Made by a program: the position numbers and the translations under genes
NCBI GenBank assembly: GCA_027919835.1
Contig: JANVFP010000038.1
Location: forward strand, 248,001 to 312,000
Source of the DNA: Lentinula raphanica
Lineage: Eukaryota > Basidiomycota > Agaricomycetes > Agaricales > Omphalotaceae
Direction of reading: 5' to 3'
Length of the DNA: 64,000 nt
Notes under the pieces: model-generated
Seen by the model: only the letters and a program-made list of their open reading frames with translations
Database searches by the model: none
What the model was told of the DNA's origin: nothing
In this document: positions 33,721-45,124 of the stretch, piece by piece
Layout: the number at the start of each line of letters is the position of its first letter
How positions within the stretch are numbered: the first letter of the stretch is position 1

Positions 33721-35346
33721 TCAATACAAGACCGTACCATTAGCGGATACTGGAACCGTTTCGACCACTCCAGCCTTCACCGCCTCCTGCTTCAACAAAT
33801 TCCTCTCCTTCTCCTTCTCCTGTCTCTGCAGCTTCAACCACTCCAACGACTTATACTTCAACGCATACATCTGCTGCCTATACACCCTCCTCTCTTCACT
33901 CCACTCCGGCAACACACTCCCGAGCTCGGGTCTAACACCAACGATCTCCCTCTTCAACCCCGCAGCATAATCCTCCTCGCTGCTTCCTAACGCGCTGTAC
34001 GTGAACAACGACGAAGGTTCGTTCCCGGTTTCCTCAGCTTCGATCGCTCGTTGGGTTTCGATATGCGCGATACGGTCTTTCTCGAATTGGAGGAGGGCAG
34101 AGGAAGAAGATGGGTAGGTGATTTGGTTCATCCAGGCGAGGGTAAGCCATGTACTTGAGACGTCGGCGATGGTGAAGGGGGTGAAACACATGGTAGAGCC
34201 TATGAATGCGAGGCTGGGATTGTAGGCATAGAGTATATGTCGGTGTAAAGACGGTATGCGTCTCGGCTGAGGCGCACGAACGTCGATCTGGGACATAAGC
34301 GGTATGAGGGAACTTGAAGAGGAAGACGAATGGGGGTCTTGAACGTGGATGAAGGATGGATTCGGGGTATACCCTGATCCGATGAAAACGATGTCGATAT
34401 CTTCTATGAGTTTTCCATCTTTGAGTTCTACAGTGACTTTGTCGTTGTCTTGTAGAGAATACCACACGACAGGCGCAACGTCTTGGATACGGGGATCAGG
34501 GAGGCTGACAAAGTGCCTGAGAGCGTGGCGACGGATGCTGCGGTAGATAGGGTGTTGGGCAAGAGGAGCTAGATGGGAGGCTATATCGTTGGAGGAGTTG
34601 CCGTTTCCGATGACCAGAACGCGCTTGAAGGAAGATTTGAGTTATGTAGATTAGGAGGAGGATCGATAGCACTTACTTTTCCTGCGTATTTTTGACTTGG
34701 CCCTCGATACCACTTGGCGTGAGTAGCTATTCCCTTCTCCTTCACGACATCTATCCCTTCCGTAGGAGGCCAGAGCGGTTCGTCATACCAGCCAGTACAC
34801 ACAACGACCGCGTCCCAAACGCTAGACACCACGCTTCCTTCGTCTTGTGAACCCCAATCCTTGGTAACGACTCTCCATCCCTTGCGATCAGGGAGTTCCT
34901 CAACCTTGACAACCTCCGTGTTCAGCCTGATAACGCCTTGCTCGAGATATCGATCGGCGAACCTGCGGAGATAACCGTGCGTTTCTTTGAGTGTCGGGAA
35001 TGGCTGATGAGGCGTCGAAGGCGGTTCGGGGAAAGGTGCTTCGGAGAAAGAGAGGAATTCTGGGAGAACGTTCCCGATGAGATTTGGGTAGGCAGGTGAG
35101 GGCCAGTGAGGGCCGGGACTTGGGGTTTGTTGTTCGTCTAGATACCTGTTTATACAAAGCGAATATGAGATTTGAGAAGTCGCTCAGCGTTAGCAGTTGC
35201 ACGTACCATACACCTCCAACATCGTCTCTACGTTCGACGAGCTCTACCTTCTCAAACGACCCACGCTCGACGAGGTTTCGGAGCGTGACCAAACCACAAA
35301 CGCCTCCTCCGATGACTAGGACACGTCTAGGCTGAGGGTTGGCCAT
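33721..35346 (-). CDS. Flavin-containing (FAD/NADPH) monooxygenase
   Basis: Exons 35346-35207, 35145-34677 and 34623-33721, giving 503 aa. The FAD-binding motif is at residues about 9-22 (VLVIGGGVCGLVTL), followed by VERRDDVGGVWY. The NADPH-binding motif is RVLVIGNGNSSNDIA at the start of exon 3. Near it are VVVCTGWYDEPLWP and DIVFIGSGYTPNPSF, typical of the FMO/Baeyer-Villiger class. The C-terminal 60 residues are charged (KLQRQEKEKERNLLKQE). Such enzymes oxygenate N, S or ketone groups; substrate unknown. All junctions are phase-consistent and the gene looks intact. Confidence 0.9.
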
Positions 35347-36098
35347 GATGGTCTATGGTGGTATGGGTTCAAGGGTGGGTAAAAGGTGGCTTTTTAAGTA
35401 GTACCGGAACGGAAGGATGCACATGGCCTGGGCTTCTGGTCCAGATGAACCAAAAGAGAAATGGTGTTAGATGTCGTGATTCTTGATGCTAAACGCGGAA
35501 CTTGCCAAGAGGCGAGGATATTGAGCATAAAGTCTTCTTGTGAGTTTGGCTTTTCTCGAGTACAACGGATGGATCATTGAGAGAGACGGAAGGCCGTTGG
35601 AATTGGTGGTGGTAGTAGACCTTGGTAAAAGTGAATTGACCGGCGCCTATCACAGTTCGCTCTCAACCACGGTCCACCATGTTGAAAAGCTTACTTTCTC
35701 GTCAAGCACATCTTTTAGAGGGAGAAGGACGAAGACGAGGCTTCAAGAAGTAACAGATGGATGACTGGACTATATGCTGTGCAAGAAAACCAGATTTTCC
35801 CGGTTGCAAACTTGCAGCTATGTACGACCAACGCGACGATCCGACGGCCACATCGAACACAGCCGCTGCATTTTAGGCTTATACCAGGGAGGCCAAGCTC
35901 TTTCTTCTCTCCCAACTTGTTACACTACAGTCAGTGACGACAAACTACATCTCCTATCGGTACGCAGCTTTCATTGCTCTTCGAAATGCAATTCCTGATT
36001 GTCGTCGTAGACTCTGGGTACTAGATTTTTGCTGGTCATATTTAGCTCCGAGTCCCTAGCCTTTCTTAGCTCAATTATCGCGTATACATTGCCGAAAC
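35347..36098. other. FMO upstream region and conserved promoter of S1
   Basis: Bases about 35800-36098 align with 42090-42420 before S3 and, more weakly, with the upstream regions of S4 and S5. Conserved parts include ggaggccaa, the leader intron at 35960-36010 and the block gctggtcata..agctccgagtccctagcc. Confidence 0.6.
35960..36010 (+). other. Predicted 5'-UTR intron of S1
   Basis: GT...AG unit (gtacgcag ... gtcgtcgtag), 51 nt, 88 bp before the S1 ATG. Equivalent introns occur before S3, S4 and S5. Confidence 0.5.
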
Positions 36099-37346
36099 AT
36101 GCTTCTCCAACCGTTCGACTTGCGTCTGTCATCTTCTCCGATTCCTCGTATCCTTTTGCTTCTTGTGTGTTTATTCAACACCTTCGCTGCGGCTCTGCCC
36201 ACAGGGCAAGCACTCGTCTCTAGTAGTGGGCGTTTCCCCGCTCACGATCGTAAGAGAATTCCATATAGCGTTCTATGCACTCATTGACATTGGGATTTAG
36301 ACCTCATACTCCACATCCTACACGACCAGGCCGGAACAGTCCTCTGCCTTTCATTCAATCAACTCCAGAAAACATTCTGCCAAAAGTCGTCAACGTTCAT
36401 AGGTCCAGGAACTACGAAATTTGTCAATCTTGGTCAAGTTCTTTTCACGACCCCGAATAGCCTGAACACTGTCACCGAATACTTGTCACACAATCTGGTC
36501 GGCAGTACTGATCGGGGACAGGATACACTTATTGCTTGGGAACGTATGACTGGCGTTATCGATGCCTTGGCCGAATTGCCCAATCCCATATTCCAAGATA
36601 AATCTGAAATAATGAAGACCTGGGAACAAACGTTGCTCAAGGAAAGACCCATAGGTGAGCAAAACATGATGAGTGCACTATACTTTCTTCTGAATCTGAT
36701 GTTAGAGTTGAAAGTCGAAAGCCTCTTGCTACAAGATGGCAAGAGGTCCGGAGATCTGAGACTCTGTATTGGCCACATGGTTATTACGTTCGCCGCCCCC
36801 AGATTCGATTCGGAATTGTCCCAGGCCAAGTCCTACGCTGATAAATCAGAACCGACAAACTCAGGCCCCCATGCTGATGATAATGCACCAAGCCTCACAT
36901 TATTCACAACAAAGGTCAGCTTCCGGGACTCAGCCGCGATCGAGGATGCTATTGGGAAGATGCAGCATGTCAGTGCCCATCCAACAATTTTCCCATCCTG
37001 GTTTTACGCAGTCCTCGAAAAGGAGAAACTGACGAAGAAGACGATGTCGTACGATGGCTTGCCCTGGAATCAGATCGACAAAGCCATGGAACTCCTTCCC
37101 GGACTCGGTTCCGGATTCAGATACGTCAAGGGTGTTAAGGTGACGACGGCGAAGAGTCTTAGTGCGTGGAAGGAAGACTGGGATGAGGTTAGGGTGGAAG
37201 GGCTGACAACGATTTTTCGGGAGAGCAAGGAGAGGAAGGCGATGCGAAGTAAGGATTTGAAGAGAGGGAGGCAGGCTCAGGCAGAGGAGGTGAATGCGAT
37301 GAAAAGACTGAGACCCTTGGAATCAAAAGCTGGGCCCTCTCGATAG
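36099..37346 (+). CDS. Secreted protein S1 of the tandem family (381 aa)
   Basis: Exons 36099-36249, 36301-36654 and 36706-37346, joined in phase 1 at both introns. The signal peptide is residues 1 to about 31 (RLSSSPIPRILLLLVCLF), then a short variable linker. Exon 2 holds a Cys pair (C-x10-C, LCLSFNQLQKTFC) and VNLGQVLF...WERMTGV. Exon 3 has KRSGDLRLCIGH, VSFRDSAAIEDAI and the family block GLPWNQIDKAMELLP..GSGFRYVKG, ending with a basic Lys/Arg tail. Intron 2 (36655-36705) is 51 nt and open, so reading through it is possible. I do not recognise the domain; it looks like a lineage-specific secreted family. Confidence 0.75.
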
Positions 37347-37789
37347 GTTGTACAGTGTGAGCGGGTTCGGGTGCCGGTCATCATCGTTTGGCTACTATCC
37401 TCCATGTGTAAGCCTATCCAATATCCAGTCTATCCGTTCACATCACGACTGACACAATCATCCCAGTATCTATTCGTGTATTTATTGCCCTCGGCTACTT
37501 CGCATTGTCTATACAACGAACCTATCTAATCACAATCGGTCTCGCTGTTCGTTTGTTCTCTCGATACCGCGCACAATACTTACCATCTGCTTATGGGAGT
37601 TCTTCTCCAATCCTCAATCGGCGAATTGGTGACTCAGACGAAAGGACGTCTTCTCGTTCATATGCATCAGGTTTGGATCTTCGAATGCTTGGTCAAGTTC
37701 AGAGCTATAAGAGACATCATTGGGGAAGCCTGGCTTACACACGACGCGTTCATTTCAGTGACTGTGTTGTAGCTATGTAATGTCCCTGG

Positions 37790-38275
37790 CACACAGTGTA
37801 TGGAAAGGTGAGCGATCGATTCCAATGATATGGAAGAGATAAGCTCACCGCTATTTCCTTTCAGCCAATACACTTACTTCAATGAATCTCACTGGAAACC
37901 ACTTATGACGAGCTTAAGTCAGGCTTGGGACATAGCTCGTTGCTCCCTTGAATCCTTTTACAAGCGCACTGAGTCTCCGAATTCTTTTTCACTCAAGCGT
38001 CATTACATAATGTTAACAACGTTCAACCGAATCTCTTTACTGGCAATGGGCATCGCTATCTAAATATTCACTGACCAACTCTCAGTGTTCTTCGTACTGC
38101 ACTCACCCACAGAAAACTGTGTCTCTAACACACAGTATAGGGAAAAGGTAAGTGATCCATTCTGCTGATATCTGAGAGATAAGCTTACCGCTCCTTCTTT
38201 TCAGCGACTCGCTTACTCCGAACAGTCTCACTAGCAATCACTTATACTAACAAGCTCGAGTCAGGCTAAACGTCG
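37790..38275. repeat. Repeat R1, two copies (third at 44146-44285)
   Basis: About 140-bp units at 37790-37935 and 38125-38275, sharing ggtgagcgatc/ggtaagtgatc, gagataagct, ttcagc and ctcaagtcaggct-type strings; a third lies at 44146-44285 in the S3-S4 spacer. No coding content. Confidence 0.6.
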
Positions 38276-38276
38276 T

Positions 38277-38530
38277 TGAAGAGACTACAGAATGTACTTC
38301 TATGAAAGATTCCAGTGTGAAAATTCCAGTATCAAGGGAACAGACCATGCCACAAATTCAGAAAGCTCACAATTACCCTGTCATCTACACGTTCCCCATA
38401 TGCGAGTCCTGACGAACACATGATTTCTGCTTCGCGAATAGCAAACAGGGGAAGCGCAGCGCTATCCCGGATCCGAAAGGTGTGAGTTCGACGTTTTTCA
38501 CTCAAGCGTCATTACCTGTATTGAAGTTAA
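38277..38530. repeat. Repeat R2 (second copy about 46870-47130)
   Basis: Both copies contain gagactacagaatg, agattccagt, aacagaccac/atgc, gatttctgcttcgcg and ccgaaaggtgtgagt in the same order. They lie in the spacers after S1 and S4. Confidence 0.6.
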
Positions 38531-39386
38531 CAGTGTTCATCCACATCCTTACTGGCATCTATGATCTTACTGGCACGCCCATCTGCTTTGGGACCGAGAT
38601 GTCATCCTGCGAACCAGGTAATTCTAGACAATTACATCGTGTTCCCTCACGCTCCCCTCCATCTAGCATCTGCACCTAGCAGCTGTGTTCGAGTCATCGT
38701 GGATTCGATATCTCTTGTACAACCATCCGTGGGCCGTCCATTCGATACATTGAGACCGACGGCGATATAAATCGTCTATACATCATCACAATTCATTGCA
38801 CGATGTGGCAAATTTGCTGATGCGGCTTTTTTGGGAGCTCGCTCATACGTGTAAGCTGTAACACCAATCGAAGGGGATAAATCATATGTTTGTGTACGTT
38901 CAACGACTCAGAAGGAGGCGAACTTCTTGAAGCTGATATGCATCTCAGATGAGCGGCAGCTCATATTTTCAGACAGTACTACTATCCACCAAAGAAAACA
39001 GACAGCGCAGATTATGCCAATATATCAGATTTCCATCAGACATGTGGTCACCAGCAAGGTGAGGCAGTGAGTTGTGACCTGTTGTGACGAGAGGAAAATC
39101 TAATTGCTCTATATTATATTCAGGGATGCCCACTCATTCTTCTTCGAAGTTCTCTCCCACCACAGCATCACTCTCAAACCTCGAAGATCTATACAGGTGT
39201 GTAGCCCTTGCTGCTCTTCTCAACACAACTGCTGATGAACACCAGAATCAACCTGCGGTCCTAGCCCTTCAGATTTGCAGGTTATACCTAATTCCTTCAA
39301 GAAGTTCCTAGCATTCCCGGGCCCTAACTTCTGAAATTCCAATCATCGCGTGTTCATTGCTGAATCATCCTGCTCATCCTTACAAC

Positions 39387-40525
39387 ATGCGTCTGCTATT
39401 TTCTTGCCTTCTGCATACTGTTCTGCTCGCAATCTACTTGCCCAACGTCTTTGCGTCTTTGGATCTGGCCACGGTCCCAGGGCAAGAGCTTATCCGTCGT
39501 GAGTTCACAGGCTCTTACTACAGTGAGAATTTCTCATTCTATGACAGCCTATGACCATACACTGATGAAATTGGGATACAGATCTTGAGCTAGAGCTTTA
39601 TGTACCTAGATCCAGTTCTAACGACATCAAGAACGCTGATGCTAGAAAACTCTGCTTGACGATCACAGAGCTCGACGACAAGTTATGCTTCTCTCATTTG
39701 TCACACGCAGGCTCATGGTCTCTGGAGAAGTCTGTTACCCTTGGTCAAATGTGGTTCAATAGCGAGAAATACAGACGTCAGGTCTTTGATCAACTGGGAC
39801 AAACTTTGGCCAGTACAGCGCAGACCCCTTGGGAACACATTGATGCGGCTATGCACTCTCTAGCCAACTCATGGCATGTATTCGTCAATGAAGATCAAGT
39901 AATGCAAACTTTTAAAACCACGCCGCTCATGGCAGAGCCCAGAAGTGAGTGATTTGACGGACTGTCACTACCGTCTGTATCCAAAAATGTACTGAGCTGG
40001 ATATCAGAGATCAAACTTATAGAATACGTCACAAAACACAACGACAAGACGGGAAACCTCGCACTCCAAATCGGTGACATGGCTTTGACATTCACTGTCC
40101 CCAGAACAAGAGCGGAAGACACGATACCACAGCTCGTGTTCTCTGGTTATGTTTACTTCCGGGATCGAGCTACGATGGAGCATGCTGTTTCCGAGATACA
40201 TGCCACTGTTTTGGAATTGTACCCGATAGAAGGGAGTGATTCGGAAGGGAATCCTTGGCAAATACCAAAGTGGTTTTCGGACATCGTAACGAAGGAGGGA
40301 TTGAAGGTCATGCCAAAGTATGGTTTGGCTTGGATTCAGGCCAGCAAAGTCATTGAACTCCTGTCCGAACGCAATTCTGGATGCATTGACTACAAGGGCC
40401 CCATCAAAGTGATGACACAACAGACTCTGGAAGGATTTGAGAGCGAGCGGTCAGAAACAGTAGTGAGTTTGGTGAAGGAGAGGAAGGCTCAAAGTTTGCG
40501 GAAATACCAACGCAATCATGGATGA
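39387..40525 (+). CDS. Secreted protein S2 of the tandem family (338 aa)
   Basis: Exons 39387-39522, 39582-39944 and 40008-40525, with the same two phase-1 introns as S1. The signal peptide is MRLLFSCLLHTVLLAIYLP and the following residues to about VFAS. Exon 2: KLCLTITELDDKLC (Cys pair, x10), VTLGQMWFN, then PWEHIDAAMHSLANS. Exon 3: LALQIGDMALTFTVP, YVYFRDRATMEHAV, WFSDIVTKEGLKVMP and the family block GLAWIQASKVIELL..SGCIDY, in which the usual PW is AW. Ends with a basic tail. It lacks the leader intron visible in other members, though the last 40 bp before the ATG align. Function unknown. Confidence 0.75.
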
Positions 40526-41299
40526 ATGTGGGCCCTACCAAAAGGTTATACAGTGGTTGTTGTTTTGTTACTTAATATTTATACTACGTGGTCTTGTACT
40601 TTGCCCGTTTGATATGTTCTATTCTCATTCTTTTTGCTGTGCTGTTCCAATTTGAAGGAAAGAGTCAGCTTCAAAATTTAGACGGTCCCAAGTTGTACAT
40701 ACAAGTTCAACCGTGTACCCAGTACTACATGATCAGATCATGTCATTGTCAATGTCAGCCTATCGCTGCCTATGAGGCTGAGGTTCAACGAACTAGCGCG
40801 CAGAATTGACGCCGAACCTTGTCAAGCAAGCCACACTATTCAACATTTTGAACAAAACTTGCTACTACAGAAAGCCAGTCTCCACATGCCCGTTTCGATT
40901 TGCGAACTCTCCGGTTCAACATCATAGTACGACCAAGCTGGGTTTCGAAATCAGTAGTACTCGACTCGGCTGTTCACGACTTCACGTACTTTGGGGGTAC
41001 GCGTAGCCAATCCAAACCCTCACTGGCACATCCCGCGTGAGGGCTATATGCACACGGCAAGCACCAAAATTTCCTGTTTGGTTTTGGCTTCAAAGTCAGT
41101 ACACCCAGTATGTGGTGTTCTTGTTCTTCTCCATTGGCTCAATCAGAATGACACTTCTTATTCAAGGTTATCGAACGAATCTTACAATGAGGGAGTGTCT
41201 CAAATTCAGGATCTCCCTAAGAATTTTGACCTTTAACCATTGACGGTACTCCAGAACGCACACTCTGAATGATGAATCAACACAGCTCAATGAGAGCCA

Positions 41300-41700
41300 A
41301 CTACAAGAGCTGAACTACCTCCACCCTCTTATCCATGTGCGTCGAACCCTATGCGTCTGTCTTCGAAAGAGATTCTGAACAAGACAAACGTTCTCTTAGA
41401 TCTCCATCGCGGCTAGAGAACGTCGGCTTGTGCACCAGTGGCAAACCCCAATATTCGCCGACTCATTGCAGCCGAATATCTCAATCAGCACGGAGAATGA
41501 AGCTCAATGAAGTCCAATTGCCTTCGAATGGCTCGTGTCAATGTTTTGAATCCACCCGACGACCACTCGAGGAACCGTGTTATACACGACGCCGGCTGAT
41601 CCGATGCTTATTATAGTCTTCCTGGAAACAATCGTGAGAAGAACCTGCTCGTCTACAGCCTACAGGTAAGTCCATGTCAACGTGAGCTCGATTGCGGAAA
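41300..41700. repeat. Repeat R3 (second copy about 47480-47860), possibly a decayed gene
   Basis: The two copies share about 350 bp, including tgtgcgtcgaaccctatg, gagattctgaacaagac, gttctcttagatct, gaatggctcgtgt and a final caggtaagtcc that resembles an exon end. Both hold stops in every candidate frame, so this may be a pseudogene duplicated with the array. Confidence 0.55.
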
Positions 41701-41754
41701 ACGTAGCTAGATAAGCATATGTAGCTGGCAGCGTGAGATGGTTGCTCGTGGATA

Positions 41755-41880
41755 CAAATTGTTGGCGAGGAACGGTGTCTCCAGTAAGTGAGTGTCATAA
41801 CATCCTGATTCTGATTCATGGATGCTCAATGCTCATGCGTCCTCAGTCAGGTTTTCGCCACCTCGATGAGGAAGCGCAGC
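41755..41880. repeat. Repeat R4 (also about 44035-44140, 44325-44420, 46660-46740)
   Basis: About 100-bp units with ggcgaggaacggtgtctc, gtgagtgtcat, atgaatgctca and cctcagtcaggttt in order. They are scattered in the S2-S5 spacers. Confidence 0.55.
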
Positions 41881-42266
41881 GCTACTAGTCTCAGAGGAAG
41901 CAATGATCCACGATTTGGTTTATTGGACCTCAAATGATTTCGCATTGAACCTGAAAAACTTTGCATGGATAATGTTGAACATGATACCAATTGGCGGGGG
42001 TGGTGAATTGCCTGCCGACTGTTCTTGAATGCAAAATTTATCGAAACACGAAATCTCAAGATCTCAGCGCCAGCGCTCAGCGGTTGCAGGTACGACGAAC
42101 GCAATAATCCGACGGCCTCATCAAACAAATTTTTTTCCAGTACAGCATCTGCGTTTCAGCCTATTTGAGGGAGGCCAACTTCGACTCATTCTTGAAATTT
42201 CTCCCCCAACTTGTTACGCTACAGTTATCAACGCTTTCGAGTGTTCAAAAAATACATTTTCTACCA

Positions 42267-42317
42267 GTGCGTAGCCTTAATTCCTCTTCAAAATGTAATT
42301 GCTGATCGTCGTCGTAG
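42267..42317 (+). other. Predicted 5'-UTR intron of S3
   Basis: gtgcgtagcc ... gtcgtcgtag, 51 nt, aligned with the S1 leader intron at 35960-36010. Confidence 0.5.
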
Positions 42318-42420
42318 ACTTTGGGTCTCTTTGGGTCCTAGATCTTTGCTGGTCATATCTAGCTCCGAGTCCCTAGCCTTTCCTCGCTCAAAATCATCGC
42401 GTATATCACATCGCCGAAAC

Positions 42421-43656
42421 ATGCTGCCACTCAAACAGTTCGACTTGCGCCTGTCATCTTCTCGACTTTCCCGTATCTTCTTGCTTGTTGTGTGTTTGTT
42501 CGACACCTTCGCTGCGGCTCGGCCAACAGGGCAAGAGCTTGGCCCTAGTCGTCTCCTCACTGACGACAGTAAGAGTATTTCATTTGGCATCCTATGCACT
42601 AATTGACATTGGGACTTAGACCTCCTACTCCATATCCATAACACCCAGGCCGGAACAGTACCATGCCTTCAGCTCATGCAGCTTTCCAAAACGTTCTGCC
42701 CCGATTTGTCAACGCCAATGACTGAACCACATGAAACTTTTCCTCTTGGTCGAATGCGCTTCGAGACCTCTAAGATGGATGCTGTCATTGAGATCATGAA
42801 TACTGTCACCACTCTCTTTTCGGTGACTTTGGCTGGCAGTACTACTATCACTGAGGATCAAGATAAACGCAAGGCTGTTTGGGAACATACGACTGGTACT
42901 CTGGACAAACTAGTCAAGTCACGCATATTCAAACACGAGGAGGAAGCAATGAGAGCCTGGGAAAGAACATTGCTGAAAGAAACATCAACAGGTGAGCGAA
43001 ACATTATAAGTGCTCTGCATATGCTGTACTTACTTCTGAATCGGACGTTAGAGGTGATAGTCGAATGCCTCTACCTACAAAATGGGAAGAGGTCCGGAGA
43101 CCTCAGACTCATAATTGGCCAGCAGGCCATAACGTTTGCCGCTCGGGATTCGGAATACAACAATTTGCACCATGATACATCGAAATCGGCAGATCGACAG
43201 TACAGTGAATTACCAAGGATGAGATTGTTCTCAGCCAAGGTCTGCTTCCGGGATGAAGCTTCGATCACAAAAGCTCTTCATACGTTGCAGAAAGTTAGTA
43301 CAAGTCCGGAATATACCGCGCCCTGGTTCACACAAGTTCTCCGCAACAAGAAATTGACGAAGGAGACGATGCCTTTTGCTGCCTTTCCATGGAACCAGAT
43401 CGACACAGCAATGAGATTTCTACGGCAACATGTCGATTTCGGATTTGTCTACGCCGCGGGCGCTAAAGCGATGGCACAACGCAGTCTGAAACGTCAAGAA
43501 TGGGAAAAAGTTGTTGTTAAAGGATTGACTGTAATTCTGCGACAGCAGGCTGCAGTGTCAGGTGAGGGTTCCGCGGGTGAGCCAGCTAGGGTCAGTGATG
43601 AAAGAGTGGAGGAGACAAATGAGAGGGGGGCGAAAAGACAGAGAGTCTCTGAATGA
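42421..43656 (+). CDS. Secreted protein S3 of the tandem family (374 aa)
   Basis: Exons 42421-42568, 42620-42991 and 43052-43656, both introns phase 1. Signal peptide: RLSSSRLSRIFLLVVCLFD, then TFAAARP. Exon 2 keeps the Cys pair (PCLQLMQLSKTFC) and FPLGRMRFETS. Exon 3: KRSGDLRLIIGQ, VCFRDEASITKAL, WFTQVLRNKKLTKETMP and the block AFPWNQIDTAMRFLR..FGFVYAAG, ending with a charged tail (ERVEETNERGAKRQRVSE). It is closest to S1 in coding sequence, promoter and 3' flank. Intron 2 is open in frame, as in S1. Function unknown. Confidence 0.77.
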
Positions 43657-44794
43657 ACGTTTGAGCACTCGGACCCTCTCACTAGTGTGTACAGTGTGAG
43701 TGGGTTCGGGTGCCAGTGGTTGTCGTTAGGCTACTCCGTAAGCCTGTTCAAAATTTCTCTATCCATTCACATCACGATTGACACACTAATCCTAGTATCT
43801 ATTGTTAATCAGCGCCCTCGAATGTTTTAACCTATCAGTATATTCTGTATCAATTCATTGATGCAATCGTTTTTGTTGTTCGCTGATACCGCTCAAGATA
43901 GCATCTGCTCGTCGAACTATTTCTCCAACCTTCATTCAACGAATTGACTGAGACAAAAGGCCGTGATCTCATTCATCAGGTTTGGATCTTGTGTTATCGC
44001 AGTGAGAGCGTCACACAATATCTCGTGAAGACAGATTGTCGGCGAGGAACGGTGTCTCTGGTCAGTGAGTATCATTCCACTCCTGATCATGAATGCTCAA
44101 TGCTCATGCATTCTCAGTCAGGTTCCGCCACCCCGATGAGGAACCATGTATAGGCAAAGGGAAGCGATCCCTTCTACTGTTATCAGAGATATAAACTTAC
44201 CGCGCCTTCTTTTCAGCCAACTCATTTACTTCGAATAGTCTCACTAGCACTTACTCATAATGAGCTCAAGTCAGGCTTGATATATAGTCACAACGTCATA
44301 CGATTGCCCGTGGCTATATATTATTAGCGAGGAACAGTGTCTCTGGTCAGTGAGTGTCATTCCATCCCGATTCATGAATGCTCATATGGCCTGGGTCAGG
44401 TTTTCGTCACCTCGAAAGTGGTTTGTTGACTCGGATGAGGATATCTCTACGAGAGATTCCATCATACAAAAAACAGACCACCTCACCAGTCCAGAAAACC
44501 CGTAAGGTGTCATCTCAACGTTTCATGTACGCTATCCGTCGTCTGAGTTCTAGTCTCCCCTAGGCCAACTCTCGCAAGACAAGCTTGCTATCCGACTTCC
44601 GACTTCCGATATGTACATTGTTCTGAGTTCATGCTCGGCGGATAAGAAAAGCACAGCGCCTTCAAGGTGCGAGACCGACTCTCAATTGCTTTTCATTTAT
44701 GTAAGGACAGAGATGCTGAGATGTACATGATTCGGCTTGGAAAGGGGCTGAAAGGGGAGGGAAACTCCAAGAGTTTACGGTTGAGCGGTTGGCC

Positions 44795-44801
44795 TATATA
44801 A
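44795..44801 (+). promoter_or_regulatory. TATA box of S4
   Basis: TATATAA about 330 bp before the S4 ATG. With the spliced leader intron it gives a 5' UTR of roughly 240 nt. Confidence 0.4.
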
Positions 44802-44970
44802 CGCACCTGCCACCATTGGCCCCTTCCAACGGCCCCTTGGATTTCCTATGCCGATGGCTGTTGCATTTCAGGCGCTATTTCAAGGAGGCCAAGTGCCAAC
44901 TTTACTCCAACTCAATTTTCTCCCCCAGCTTACTAGTACAATAACGCTTTCGACTGACCGAAAAGTTACA

Positions 44971-45024
44971 GTGCGTAGTCCGAGTCATCGCTCTTCGGAT
45001 TATGATTATTCATTGTTGTTGTAG
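44971..45024 (+). other. Predicted 5'-UTR intron of S4
   Basis: gtgcgtagtc ... gttgttgtag, 54 nt, at the same place as the S1 and S3 leader introns. Confidence 0.5.
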
Positions 45025-45124
45025 ACTGTAATTTCTCGATTCGCTGGTCATACCTACATAGTTCTGACCCTTTCTAGCATTCCCGCCTACTACAGCCCAA
45101 CTCTTTGTGTATACATCGCCATCC

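Larger units (their letters stand above)
37347..39386. other. S1-S2 spacer with duplicated non-coding blocks
   Basis: Begins with a 3' flank shared with S3 (gtgtgagcgggttcgggtgc). Holds two copies of repeat R1 (37790-37935, 38125-38275) and one of R2 (38277-38530). No gene seen. Confidence 0.5.
40526..42420. other. S2-S3 spacer with duplicated blocks and S3 promoter
   Basis: Contains repeat R3 (about 41300-41700), repeat R4 (about 41755-41880) and the conserved S3 promoter (42090-42420). No intact gene. Confidence 0.5.
43657..45124. other. S3-S4 spacer with repeats R1 and R4 and the S4 promoter
   Basis: R1 at 44146-44285, R4 at 44035-44140 and 44325-44420, TATA box at 44795-44801 and a leader intron at 44971-45024. 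No gene seen. Confidence 0.5.

Noticed and set aside
36655..36705. Treating S1 exons 2 and 3 as one continuous exon
   Set aside because: The 51-nt stretch is open in S1, but the same intron in S2, S4 and S5 has stops or shifts frame, so splicing is the family rule.
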